Of a stretch of 64,000 nt of DNA, positions 8,464-17,268 are shown piece after piece. The stretch covers positions 23,515 through 87,514 of the forward strand of contig CAZYEV010000034.1 in the NCBI GenBank assembly GCA_964646615.1. Direction: 5' to 3'. Numbering within the stretch: position 1 is the stretch's first letter; each line of letters starts with the position of its first letter. A model generated the notes under the pieces. It did no database searches, was not told the origin of the DNA, and saw only the letters and a program-made list of their open reading frames with translations. This DNA comes from M3007 sp964646615 (GTDB lineage Bacteria; Bacteroidota; Bacteroidia; Chitinophagales; Saprospiraceae). The translations under genes were made by a program, and so were the position numbers.

Positions 8464-11082
8464 TCAGGGCTTTACGACTAAAAAGCCACGAGCCACCGTT
8501 TGAGTGTTTTGGGTGAAAGCCCAGGCATAAAAGCCAGGCGGCAGGGGGGGTAAGGCCCAGGTGGTGTGCACGTCCTCGATGGGTTTTTCCGCAATAATGC
8601 GCCCGAAGGCATCGTAGAGTTGCCACCGCGCGGGCACATGTTCGCTGGCTATCAGGAGGGTAAGCGTCGTTCGGGCAGCGTGGGCCGGGTTGGGGTACAC
8701 CAGCGCCCCCGCAGGACCGGCGTAGTACACAGCAACAGGCGCGGTGGCAGGAGTAGCGCCATTAGCCATGCGCAAACGGACGCGATAGGTGTTGGTACCG
8801 TTTGAGACGTCGGGGTCTTCCGCTTCCATTTGCAGCCCCGAAGGCGCTTCCTGACGCCAGGCAATCCAGTTTCCGGCGCGCCATTTTTCCCAGAAAACCT
8901 CCTCCACACCGTACAGGGAGCCTAAGGAGAGTTGCAAGGCCACGCTTCGGCGCGTTTCGTCGAGCAAGGCAATGAGGGCGTTCAGGTAACAGCCGACGCC
9001 TTGTGCGCTCATCTGCGGAGCGGGAGAGGGCAGTGTTTCGGCTCCGTCGAGCAGGGCAGAGACGGCCAGGTGGCTCTGTGGGAAAAGGTTTTTGTATAGA
9101 ACGAGGGCGGTGTCGGTGGTGAGCACGGGCAATAGCTCTAAGTAAAGCGGCCCAACCCCCCAGAGGCGATAGCGGGCATTCGGGTGTGCGGCATTCCAGC
9201 GCAGCAGGAGCGAGTCGGGGCAATAGGCATCCACGTACAGGCGCACAGGCCGGGCGATGAGAAAGGTATCGGAAAGCCATTGGTCGTTTCCGACAACCAT
9301 GCGCACCTGGGCGGCGGTGGCAGCAGTAGGCAGGTTCCAGGAGGCCTCTCCCCGGCGCAAGGGCAGGCTGTCGCGGAGCGTGATCCACGGCCCATTGGGC
9401 AGAGCGCGCCACTGGAGGGCGGCGTGGGTGGCGGCAGGGTACGAGTGTTGCCAGCGCAGAGTCAGGGTTTGGCCAGCGACTGCCGGTTCGTTGGCTGTTG
9501 GGCTTTTCCACTCCAGGTGCCCGGCGACCTCCGTACAGACGGCCACGGCAAACGATTGCTCAGCAGTGGCCGCTGTACGCGCCGACACGCGCAGCGTATA
9601 TGCGCCGGGCATGGGCGCGTACAGGTCAATGACTTCCGTGTTGTTAAGGGTATCCACGCCGCGCCGGGCGGGCTGGTTCAGGGAGTCGGCATGGGGGTAG
9701 GTACTGAGCACCCACGGTTGCCAGGTCTGCCCGTCCGGGGCGATGAGCGTCAAGTCCAAATCGTTGACAAGCGCCCTGGGCGCCAGCGGAGGAGGGGGTG
9801 GGTCGTTCCAGCACAGCACGGCGCGCAGGCGATGCGTATTGGCAGGCACGTCGAGCGTGTACTGTACCTGTTGCCCCTGCGCCAGGGTGCCTTGCCACAA
9901 CGGCTGCTGGCGGGCCACTTCGATGGCTCTTCGTCCGTTGAGGATGCCATGCCCGCTTCGGTAATCGGGGCCCGGAGCGCCCGCTTCATCGCAGGCGGCC
10001 AGCAGTACGGCGCGCAGCAGGTCGGAGGTGGGCTGCGCCTGGCGCTGTTCCAGCAGACATTGGCGCACTAAGGCAGCAACCCCTGACACCAAAGCAGCGG
10101 CCTCGGAGGTTCCGCCGGGGCCGTAAGCCACCAGGTCGGGTTTCAGGCGTCCGTCGTAGGCAGGGCCAGCCGAGCTGGTGGAGCGCAATACGCCGGATTT
10201 ATCTGTGGCCCCTACCAACAGGATGTTCTTGGCCATCTTGTACGAGCCGGTCAGGTTGGCCCATTCGCCAATGCCGGCATAGGCGCCGATGGTGGGGGTT
10301 TTATCGCCCGCATTACCCGCCGAAAACACGTGTAGCAGCTCCGGATGCCGCACACAGGCCACGTCGTAGGCCAGCGCGCTCGGGCTGTAATAATTTTCAA
10401 TGTTGGAGCCGTAGGAATGGTTTTGCACGTGGATGTTCCAGACCTCGTAGTCTGTGTCGGCGTCGGGCAGCAGGCCAATGAAGGAAGAAGACAGCAGCCG
10501 GGCGCCACGCGCCACGCCGCGCGCGCGAGGGTCTGAGGTGCCGGCGCCGGCAATGAGGGTAGCCATCAGTGTGGCGTGCTCTGTTGTTTGGGGGGCAGAA
10601 CGTCCGGTCAGCAGCACGCGCCCGCGCAAGTCCACGTCGGTGGAGTCGAAGCGCCATTCCTTGACCGATACCGCGACTCCGCGCCCATCCAGGTCAGGGT
10701 ATTGCCGGTGGACGGCGTAGATGTGGTTGGGCGAGAGGCTGTGCTCCGGCACGGCCCGCTCCGGCTCCGCTGTGGCGTATCCGACATCAGCCACCTGCAC
10801 TTCGGGCAGGAGAGCCACGTGCCGCCAGAACGCTTCGGGCGGGCAATAAAGCGCCACGGTGCCCGCCGGCTCGTATCGGCTCAGGATGTGTGCCCGCGGC
10901 GCTACGGTCAGCAGCCGACGCTCGAAAGCAGCCACATCACTGACCAGAAGCGTAAAATACTCGCGCTTTTCGCCGGCATTTAGCCCGGGCGCGCATTTGA
11001 GCGCAGGACGAGAAGGGCTCTGAGCCTGCAAAAGAACAGCCCAACACCACAGCCAGAGCGCAAACCTCATCTTCATCGCCAT
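8464..11082 (-). CDS. T9SS-secreted S8 (subtilisin-like) serine protease with type A sorting domain
   Basis: An 872-residue protein with an N-terminal signal ending about LLQAQ. The S8 catalytic domain has Asp146 in EWRFDSTD, His169 in TEHATLMATLIAG and Ser326 in GGTSEAAALVSGVAAL. The contexts of Asp and His depart from the usual DTGI and HGTH signatures, as in Bacteroidota-specific S8 groups. Beta-sandwich domains follow, and the last ~75 residues form a T9SS type A C-terminal domain (VYPNPAHA, LYDAFGRII, PPGFYAWAF, ending FLVVKP). Type IX secretion to the surface or medium is expected. I use the ATG at 11082; 11076 and 11070 are alternatives, and the longer frame runs past the promoter box. 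Confidence 0.9.
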   Translation of the reverse strand: MAMKMRFALWLWCWAVLLQAQSPSRPALKCAPGLNAGEKREYFTLLVSDVAAFERRLLTVAPRAHILSRYEPAGTVALYCPPEAFWRHVALLPEVQVADVGYATAEPERAVPEHSLSPNHIYAVHRQYPDLDGRGVAVSVKEWRFDSTDVDLRGRVLLTGRSAPQTTEHATLMATLIAGAGTSDPRARGVARGARLLSSSFIGLLPDADTDYEVWNIHVQNHSYGSNIENYYSPSALAYDVACVRHPELLHVFSAGNAGDKTPTIGAYAGIGEWANLTGSYKMAKNILLVGATDKSGVLRSTSSAGPAYDGRLKPDLVAYGPGGTSEAAALVSGVAALVRQCLLEQRQAQPTSDLLRAVLLAACDEAGAPGPDYRSGHGILNGRRAIEVARQQPLWQGTLAQGQQVQYTLDVPANTHRLRAVLCWNDPPPPPLAPRALVNDLDLTLIAPDGQTWQPWVLSTYPHADSLNQPARRGVDTLNNTEVIDLYAPMPGAYTLRVSARTAATAEQSFAVAVCTEVAGHLEWKSPTANEPAVAGQTLTLRWQHSYPAATHAALQWRALPNGPWITLRDSLPLRRGEASWNLPTAATAAQVRMVVGNDQWLSDTFLIARPVRLYVDAYCPDSLLLRWNAAHPNARYRLWGVGPLYLELLPVLTTDTALVLYKNLFPQSHLAVSALLDGAETLPSPAPQMSAQGVGCYLNALIALLDETRRSVALQLSLGSLYGVEEVFWEKWRAGNWIAWRQEAPSGLQMEAEDPDVSNGTNTYRVRLRMANGATPATAPVAVYYAGPAGALVYPNPAHAARTTLTLLIASEHVPARWQLYDAFGRIIAEKPIEDVHTTWALPPLPPGFYAWAFTQNTQTVARGFLVVKP

Positions 11083-11105
11083 TTCTTCTTTTTCAAAAAC
11101 CTTTA

Positions 11106-11113
11106 CAAAACTA
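11106..11113 (-). promoter_or_regulatory. -7 box TAGTTTTG for the subtilase
   Basis: An exact minus-strand TAnnTTTG match 24 bp upstream of the chosen start at 11082. It rules out the longer open frame beginning at 11169. Confidence 0.55.
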
Positions 11114-11231
11114 CACCTTCGGTGGCGGAAGTAGTTGTGCGCAAAGGTGCTATCTGGCGGCATTTTCAAACAAAAAACCCTTCCGTTTGTCTATTGGCCA
11201 CATTCTGCAGTGTGGGCGACGCAAACTGCTG

Positions 11232-11239
11232 TACTTTCG
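11232..11239 (+). promoter_or_regulatory. Probable -7 box TACTTTCG for the M16 peptidase
   Basis: One mismatch to TAnnTTTG, 26 bp upstream of the ATG at 11266 and inside the longer open frame, so it favours the later start. Confidence 0.4.
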
Positions 11240-11265
11240 CCCTTCACTCAAAACAGAGCACATCC

Positions 11266-14133
11266 ATGACCTCACATTCCATAGCACACCCGACCTTCAC
11301 TACTGTTCCGCACGACCCCATTGGCGTGCTGCAATACACGCTGAGCAACGGCTTGCGGCTGTTTATGTCGGTTAATCGCGACGAACCGCGCGTTTACACG
11401 GAAATTGCCGTTCGAGCCGGCTCGAAACACGACCCGGACGACACCACCGGGCTGGCGCACTACTTTGAGCACATGATGTTCAAGGGCACCGACCGGCTGG
11501 GCAGTCTGGATTGGGAAAAAGAAAAGCCGCTGCTCGACCGCATCGAGCAACTGTTCGAGCAACACCGGGCCGAGCAAGACCCGGAAAAAAAGCGGGCGCT
11601 GTATGCCGAAATTGACCGCCTGTCGTTCGAGGCAGCGCGCTACGTGGCTGCCAACGAATACGACAAGTTGGTCAGTGCTATGGGCGCTCGCGGCACCAAC
11701 GCCTACACGTGGGTGGAGCAAACGGTTTATGTCAACGACATTCCTTCCAACGAGCTGGAGCGCTGGTTTGCGCTGGAAAGCGAGCGCTTCCGCCGGCCCG
11801 TGTTGCGGCTGTTCCACACCGAATTGGAGACGGTTTTCGAGGAGTACAACATCAGCCAGGACCGCGACTTCCGCAAGACGCTCAAGGCCATGCAGGAGGC
11901 GCTGACGCCCACGCACCCCTACGGCACACATACGACGCTGGGCCGCGGGGAGGACCTCAAAAACCCATCGCAGACGAACATTTACCGCTTCTTTGACCAG
12001 TATTACGTGCCCAACAACATGGCCATCGTGTTGTGCGGCGACTTCGACCCGCACCAGGCGGTGCTGTTGGCCGAGCGCTATTTCGGGCATTTTGCGCCCA
12101 AGACCCTGCCGCCCTTCAACCCGCCGCCTCAGCCAGCGCTGACGGCCCGCATCCAGCGCGATGTGTATGGCCAGGAGGCGGCCTGGCTCGAAATGGGCTG
12201 GCGCTTCCCGGGTGCGCGCTCCAAAGAGGCACTCCTGTTGCCCGTAGTGGCCGGCATGCTGCACAACTATCAGGCGGGTCTGTTCGATTTGAACCTCATC
12301 CAGGCCCAGCGCGTGTTGGAAGCCTCGGCTTTCCCGCGCACGTACGAAGAGTACGGCAGCCTCATCCTCTACGGCAAACCGCGTGAGGGCCAGGCCCTGG
12401 CCGACGTGGAAGCCCTGCTGTGGGAGCAAATCGAACGCCTGCGCCAGGGAGCGTTTGAAGACTGGCTCCCGCAAGCCGTCGTGAAAGACCTCAAACTGTC
12501 GGAAATCCGCCAATTCGAGAAAAACACCGGACGCGCCAGCGCCATCACGGCTGCCTTCGTCTCCGGGCTGCCCTGGGCCGAAATGGTCAACCGCTGGAAA
12601 CGCTTAGAGCGCCTCACCAAGGCCGACATTGTGGCCTTTGCCCAACAGCACCTGCGCCCCGACAACTACGTGGCCGTTTACAAACACCACGGCGACGACC
12701 CCTCGGTGATGAAGGTGGAAAAACCCCCCATCACACCGGTAGAACTCAATCGCACCGACCTTTCGGCCTTCGCGCAGGAATTTTTGCAAAAAACAACTCC
12801 GGAAATCAAGCCGGAATTTGTGGACTTTAAGAAAGCCCTCCGCACCCTTCGGCTGGCGCCCGGGCTGACGCTGCGCACGGTGCAACAGCCCGACAGTCAG
12901 CTGTTCCGACTGTACTTCATTTTTGAAATGGGCAAGAGCAGCGACCGCCGCCTTTCACTGGCGGCCAGCTATTTGCCCTATCTGGGTACGTCGCGCTATT
13001 CGCCGGCCCAAATGCAACAGGCGTTTTACCGCATCGGTGCGCATTTTTCGGCCTCTTGCTACGGCGATTACTTCTACCTGTCGCTCACCGGTCTGGCGGA
13101 GTCGTTCGATGAAGCCTTAGCACTGGTAGAACACCTGCTCACCGACGTGCAGCCCAACGATGAGGCGCTGGAAAACCTGAAAGCCGACACCTTGCTGCGC
13201 CGTGCAAATGCCAAAAAAGACAAGCGCACCATCCTGAACAAGGCGCTGTACAACTATGCGCGCTACGGCAGGTTTTCGCCCTACACCGACCGCCTGAGCA
13301 CCGAGGAGCTGCAGGCGCTGCGCGCTGAAGAACTGACGGAGCTGCTGCGCCAGCTGCCTGCGTTTCAGCATGAGCGCTTTTACTGCGGGCCGCTCAATAC
13401 GCGCCAGGTCGCTCAGCGTCTGCGCAAAATGTTTGCCCCCCAGGCTGCGCTTCGGCCGCCCCTGCCCGCCCGCCGCTATCGCGAGCGCATCGTGCGCCGC
13501 GACCAGGTCTTCTTCGTGCACTTTCCGATGGTGCAGGTCGAGATGCTGCTCATTGCCAAAGGCGAGCCGACGTTCGACCGCAATGCCTTTGCACTGTCGG
13601 AGTGGTACAACCAGTACTTCGGCTATGGGCTGTCTTCTATTGTTTTTCAGGAAATTCGCGAGGCCAAAGCGCTGGCTTATGCCGCTTATGCCTATTATGC
13701 TAACCCCGACAAGCGCCGCTTGCCGCACTACTTCCAGGCGTACGTAGGCACACAGCCCGACAAATTGCGCGAGGCCGTCGAAGCCTTCCAGCAATTGCTC
13801 GCCCACATGCCCGTGTCGCTGCCGCAAATGGAGCACGCCCGTCAGAGCGTCTTGCGCCAGATTGCCGCCAGCCGCGTTACCCGCGCCGACATCTACTGGA
13901 ACTGGCGCACCACACGCCGCCGCGGCTTCCACCACGACCTGCGGCAGGACATCTATCAGGCCATCCAACAAGCAAAGCCCGATGACCTCATCCGCTTCCA
14001 CGAACAATACGTCGCCAACCGACCCATGCGCTGGTTGGTGCTGGGCGATGAAAACCGCGTGGATTTCGGCCTCTTGCAACAAGCCATTGGGCCGGTGCAA
14101 AAACTGACGCTGGAGGAGATTTTTGGGTATTAA
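11266..14133 (+). CDS. M16 (pitrilysin/insulinase-family) zinc metallopeptidase
   Basis: A 955-residue double-module M16 peptidase. The inverted zinc motif HxxEH is seen as LAHYFEHMMFKGT with His65, Glu68 and His69; the third zinc ligand is probably the Glu in ETVFEEYN about 75 residues later. The second half repeats the M16 fold without the zinc motif, as expected for the inactive C-terminal half (RLYFIFEMGKSSDRRLSLAA; VFQEIREAKALAYAAYAYY). No convincing signal peptide remains once the start is set at 11266, so it may be cytoplasmic or leaderless. The gene is divergent from the subtilase. Likely role: degradation of oligopeptides. Confidence 0.93.
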   Translation: MTSHSIAHPTFTTVPHDPIGVLQYTLSNGLRLFMSVNRDEPRVYTEIAVRAGSKHDPDDTTGLAHYFEHMMFKGTDRLGSLDWEKEKPLLDRIEQLFEQHRAEQDPEKKRALYAEIDRLSFEAARYVAANEYDKLVSAMGARGTNAYTWVEQTVYVNDIPSNELERWFALESERFRRPVLRLFHTELETVFEEYNISQDRDFRKTLKAMQEALTPTHPYGTHTTLGRGEDLKNPSQTNIYRFFDQYYVPNNMAIVLCGDFDPHQAVLLAERYFGHFAPKTLPPFNPPPQPALTARIQRDVYGQEAAWLEMGWRFPGARSKEALLLPVVAGMLHNYQAGLFDLNLIQAQRVLEASAFPRTYEEYGSLILYGKPREGQALADVEALLWEQIERLRQGAFEDWLPQAVVKDLKLSEIRQFEKNTGRASAITAAFVSGLPWAEMVNRWKRLERLTKADIVAFAQQHLRPDNYVAVYKHHGDDPSVMKVEKPPITPVELNRTDLSAFAQEFLQKTTPEIKPEFVDFKKALRTLRLAPGLTLRTVQQPDSQLFRLYFIFEMGKSSDRRLSLAASYLPYLGTSRYSPAQMQQAFYRIGAHFSASCYGDYFYLSLTGLAESFDEALALVEHLLTDVQPNDEALENLKADTLLRRANAKKDKRTILNKALYNYARYGRFSPYTDRLSTEELQALRAEELTELLRQLPAFQHERFYCGPLNTRQVAQRLRKMFAPQAALRPPLPARRYRERIVRRDQVFFVHFPMVQVEMLLIAKGEPTFDRNAFALSEWYNQYFGYGLSSIVFQEIREAKALAYAAYAYYANPDKRRLPHYFQAYVGTQPDKLREAVEAFQQLLAHMPVSLPQMEHARQSVLRQIAASRVTRADIYWNWRTTRRRGFHHDLRQDIYQAIQQAKPDDLIRFHEQYVANRPMRWLVLGDENRVDFGLLQQAIGPVQKLTLEEIFGY

Positions 14134-14323
14134 GGCAAAGCGGTCGCCCGCTTCGGTTTCGGCATCAGGTTCAGGTGTTGTTCAGACTGGCGGCGCCCGA
14201 AGCGCTCAGCAGCGTAAGGTGGGAAAACAGGAAGGGCACAGCAGGACAATTTTATGCCGCTTCGCGGAGGGACGTGCCGCTTTCGTCGCCTCGGGGCCGC
14301 GCGTCTGATAGTTCGGCGATAGG

Positions 14324-14346
14324 GCCTGCTCTTAAGCCGAGCAGGC
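14324..14346 (-). other. Hairpin overlapping the nrdA stop codon
   Basis: A perfect 8-bp stem GCCTGCTC/GAGCAGGC with a 7-nt loop covers the last codons and stop of nrdA. There is no U-tract; it may mark or stabilise the 3' end of the nrd transcript. The 14134-14323 gap contains nothing else I recognise. Confidence 0.35.
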
Positions 14347-16755
14347 GATACAGTTCGGGTCGTCTAATCTGCACACCCTGCCCTGAAGGTCTTCCACGCG
14401 CAGCGCTTCCATTTGGGGCGCAGGCGCATCGGCGCCGCCAGCGGTCGAGTGGGTAGCCGGTGCATCAGCAGAGCGAGTGAATTTCTGCTGGTGCTTGTCG
14501 CTGAGGGTAAACTTGATGGGGTCTGTGGCCGCCTTCGAGCGCAGGTAGTACATGCCCGTTTTGAGGCCTTTTTGCCAGGCGTAGAAGTGCATCGAGGACA
14601 GTTTGGCGAACGTGGGCGCTTCCATGAACACATTGAGGCTCTGGCTCTGGCAGATGAAGGCGCCGCGGTCGGCGGCCATGTCGAGGATGACCTTCTGGCT
14701 GATTTCGTAGGCCGTTTTATAAATGTCGCGCACCTCTTTGGGTATAGCCTCGATGCCTTGCACAGAGCCGTTGGCGGCCATGATGGCTTCGCGCATTTCC
14801 TCGTTCCACAGGCCTAAGCGCACTAAGTCGCGCATGAGGTGCTTGTTGACCACGATGTGCTCGCCGGCCAGGGTGCGGCGGGTGTAGAGGTTGCTGGTGT
14901 AGGGCTCGAAGCACTCGTTGTTGCCCAGTATCTGGCTGGTGGAGGCCGTGGGCATGGGTGCCACGAGGAGCGAGTTGCGCACGCCCACGCGCTTGACGCG
15001 CTCACGCAGGCTTTCCCAGTCCCAGCGGTCGGAGGGCTGAACGCCCCAGAGGTCGAACTGGAACAGCCCCTGGCTCATGGGCGAGCCGGCAAAGGTCTCG
15101 TAGGGGCCATATTTTTCGGCCAGGTTGCAGCTTTCAGTAACGGCGGCGAAGTAAATGGCCTCGAAGATGTCGCGGTTGAGGCGGCGGGCTTCTTCGCTGT
15201 CGAAGGGCAGCCCCAACAGGATGAACGTATCAGCCAGCCCCTGCACACCCAGCCCAATGGGCCGGTGACGGCGGTTGGAGCGCTCGGCCTGCGGTATGGG
15301 GTAGTAGTTGATGTCAATGACCTTGTTGAGGTTGCGCGTAACGACGCGCGTAATCTCGTGGAGGCGCTCGAAGTCGAACCGGCCATCGCGCACGAACTTG
15401 GGCAGGGCAATGGAAGCCAGGTTGCACACAGCGACCTCATCGGGCGAGGTGTATTCGATGATTTCGGTGCACAGGTTGGACGACCGAATAGTGCCCAAAT
15501 TCTTCTGGTTGCTCTTCTCGTTGGCGGCGTCTTTGTACAGGATGTAGGGCGTGCCGGTTTCTATCTGGCTTTCCAGGATGGCATTCCACAGCTCGCGAGC
15601 GCGCACGGTGCGGCGCTGGCGGCCTTCGCGCTCATACTGGCAGTAAAGGGCCTCGAACTTGGCCCCATACACGTCGAACAGCCCCGGCGCCTCATTGGGG
15701 CAAAACAGCGACCACTCTTCATCGTTTTTCACGCGCTCCATGAAGAGGTCGGGCACCCATAGGGCATAGAACAGGTCGCGGGCGCGCAACTCTTCTTTGC
15801 CGTGATTTTTCTTCAGGTCGAGAAACTCAAAAATGTCGGCGTGCCAGGGTTCCAGATAAATGGCAAAGGCGCCTTTGCGTTTGCCGCCGCCCTGGTCTAC
15901 GTAGCGGGCCGTGTCGTTGAAGACGCGCAACATCGGTATGATGCCGTTGGAGGTGCCGCCCGTGCCCTTGATGTAAGAGCCGGTAGCACGGATGTTGTGG
16001 ATGCTGACGCCAATGCCGCCAGCGCTCTGGGAGATGAGGGCGCAGCGCTTGAGCGTCTCGAAGATGCCTTCGATGCTGTCTTCCGTCATGGAAAGGAGGA
16101 AGCACGACGACAGCTGCGGCTTGGGCGTGCCGGCGTTGAACAGCGTAGGCGTGGCGTGGATAAACCAGCGCTCGCTCATGAGGTTATAGGTCTCGATGGC
16201 AGCTTCGATGTCTTCGCCATGAATGCCAACAGCCACGCGCATGAACAGGTGCTGCGGGCGCTCCACCACCTTGCCGTTCATGCGCATGAGATAAGAGCGC
16301 TCCAGGGTCTTGAAGCCGAAGTAGTCGAAATCGAAGTCTCGGTCGTGAATGATGGCTGAGTCGAGCCGGTCTTTGTGCTTCATGACGATGCGGAACGTCT
16401 CGTCGCCGATAAGGCCAGCGCGCTCGCCGGTTTTGGGGTCTATGTAGTGATAGAGGTCGTGCACGACTTTGTGGAAGGTCTTTTCGGTTTCTTTGTGCAG
16501 GTTGCTGACGGCGATGCGTGCAGCCAGCAGAGCATAGTCAGGGTGTATGGTGGCCATAGTAGCAGCCGTTTCAGCGGCTAAGTTGTCTAATTCGACGGTG
16601 GTTACGCCGTCGTAGAGGCCCAGGATGACTTTTTTAGCCACCTCAATGATGTTGACATAGCGGGCATCTAACCCGTAGCAGAGCTTGCGCAGGCGCGCCG
16701 TGATTTTATCGAACGACACGTCTTCTCTGCGCCCAGAGCGTTTTACGACTTGCAT
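14332..16755 (-). CDS. nrdA: Class I ribonucleoside-diphosphate reductase, alpha subunit
   Basis: An 807-residue large RNR subunit that reduces NDPs to dNDPs with NrdB. Residues 1-90 form an ATP-cone (MQVVKRSGRREDVSFDKI), implying dATP feedback control. The catalytic barrel contains SSCFLLSM (redox Cys), SAGGIGVSIHNIRATGSYI, the active-site NLCTEIIEY (Asn, Cys, Glu) and VAPMPTASTSQILGNNECFEP. The C-terminal tail ends CIACSA, supplying the CxxC pair that passes electrons from thioredoxin. The gene is the last of the minus-strand nrdB-yegP-nrdA unit. Length and motifs fit class Ia. Confidence 0.98.
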   Translation of the reverse strand: MQVVKRSGRREDVSFDKITARLRKLCYGLDARYVNIIEVAKKVILGLYDGVTTVELDNLAAETAATMATIHPDYALLAARIAVSNLHKETEKTFHKVVHDLYHYIDPKTGERAGLIGDETFRIVMKHKDRLDSAIIHDRDFDFDYFGFKTLERSYLMRMNGKVVERPQHLFMRVAVGIHGEDIEAAIETYNLMSERWFIHATPTLFNAGTPKPQLSSCFLLSMTEDSIEGIFETLKRCALISQSAGGIGVSIHNIRATGSYIKGTGGTSNGIIPMLRVFNDTARYVDQGGGKRKGAFAIYLEPWHADIFEFLDLKKNHGKEELRARDLFYALWVPDLFMERVKNDEEWSLFCPNEAPGLFDVYGAKFEALYCQYEREGRQRRTVRARELWNAILESQIETGTPYILYKDAANEKSNQKNLGTIRSSNLCTEIIEYTSPDEVAVCNLASIALPKFVRDGRFDFERLHEITRVVTRNLNKVIDINYYPIPQAERSNRRHRPIGLGVQGLADTFILLGLPFDSEEARRLNRDIFEAIYFAAVTESCNLAEKYGPYETFAGSPMSQGLFQFDLWGVQPSDRWDWESLRERVKRVGVRNSLLVAPMPTASTSQILGNNECFEPYTSNLYTRRTLAGEHIVVNKHLMRDLVRLGLWNEEMREAIMAANGSVQGIEAIPKEVRDIYKTAYEISQKVILDMAADRGAFICQSQSLNVFMEAPTFAKLSSMHFYAWQKGLKTGMYYLRSKAATDPIKFTLSDKHQQKFTRSADAPATHSTAGGADAPAPQMEALRVEDLQGRVCRLDDPNCIACSA

Positions 16756-16861
16756 ATGTAGCGAATTTGGAAGGTTTTGTATAGAAAATAGATAGACATT
16801 TCCACCGAAGTGCGGTAGAGCAGGGTGGATTTTAGGGTTACCTGAAGAATGATTATGTCAG

Positions 16862-16894
16862 CCCACACCCGAGCGCTATTTGCTCAGGTGTGGG
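16862..16894 (-). other. Stable intergenic hairpin between yegP and nrdA
   Basis: The stem CCCACACC/GGTGTGGG is extended by GAGC/GCTC with one mismatch and a ~7-nt loop. No U-tract follows on the minus strand, so it is more likely a processing or stability element that sets relative nrdB/nrdA levels than a full terminator. Confidence 0.45.
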
Positions 16895-16905
16895 GAAGGT
16901 GTGGG

Positions 16906-17244
16906 TCAGGCCTCAGCCGTCTCATCCACGATTTCGGCGTCAGGTGCATTTTTCTTCACCGACTCGATACCGTTGTCGCGCGTGGTCTCAGAGGCATACA
17001 TCTGGCTCTGGCCAATGACCTGGCCATTGCTGGCTTTCAATACAAAATAAGGCTGGCCACTGGCCGATACCTTGCGCTCGAAGCGGCTGTCTTCCTGAGC
17101 ATTTTTCTTGACCGACTCGACACCGTTCAGGCAGGCGGCTTTTGTGGTGTAACCTTCGCTGCTCAGGATGACCTGCCCATTCGTAGCCAGCAGATTGAAC
17201 TGGAAATCGCCGTTTTTTCGCTTACTAATGACAAATTTGCCCAT
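16906..17244 (-). CDS. YegP-like protein, two DUF1508 repeats
   Basis: A 112-residue protein made of two copies of the ~48-residue DUF1508 unit: KRKNGDFQFNLLATNGQVIL...NGVESVKKNAQ and SASGQPYFVLKASNGQVIG...NGIESVKKNAP, then an acidic tail. It begins 24 bp downstream of the nrdB stop on the same strand and precedes nrdA by 150 bp, so it is encoded inside the RNR operon. Function of the family is not established; E. coli YegP has the same tandem layout. Placement suggests a role linked to dNTP supply or DNA stress, which is inference. Confidence 0.88.
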   Translation of the reverse strand: MGKFVISKRKNGDFQFNLLATNGQVILSSEGYTTKAACLNGVESVKKNAQEDSRFERKVSASGQPYFVLKASNGQVIGQSQMYASETTRDNGIESVKKNAPDAEIVDETAEA

Positions 17245-17268
17245 AAAACTTTTTATTTTAATGAAAAA

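Noticed and set aside
11272..12513. 413-codon minus-strand frame inside the M16 gene
   Set aside because: Fully antisense to a well-supported peptidase with clear motifs; GC-rich third positions create such frames.
13117..14100. 327-codon minus-strand frame at the 3' part of the M16 gene
   Set aside because: Antisense shadow; composition unlike real proteins of this genome.
14839..15762. 307-codon plus-strand frame inside nrdA
   Set aside because: Antisense shadow of nrdA with no protein features.
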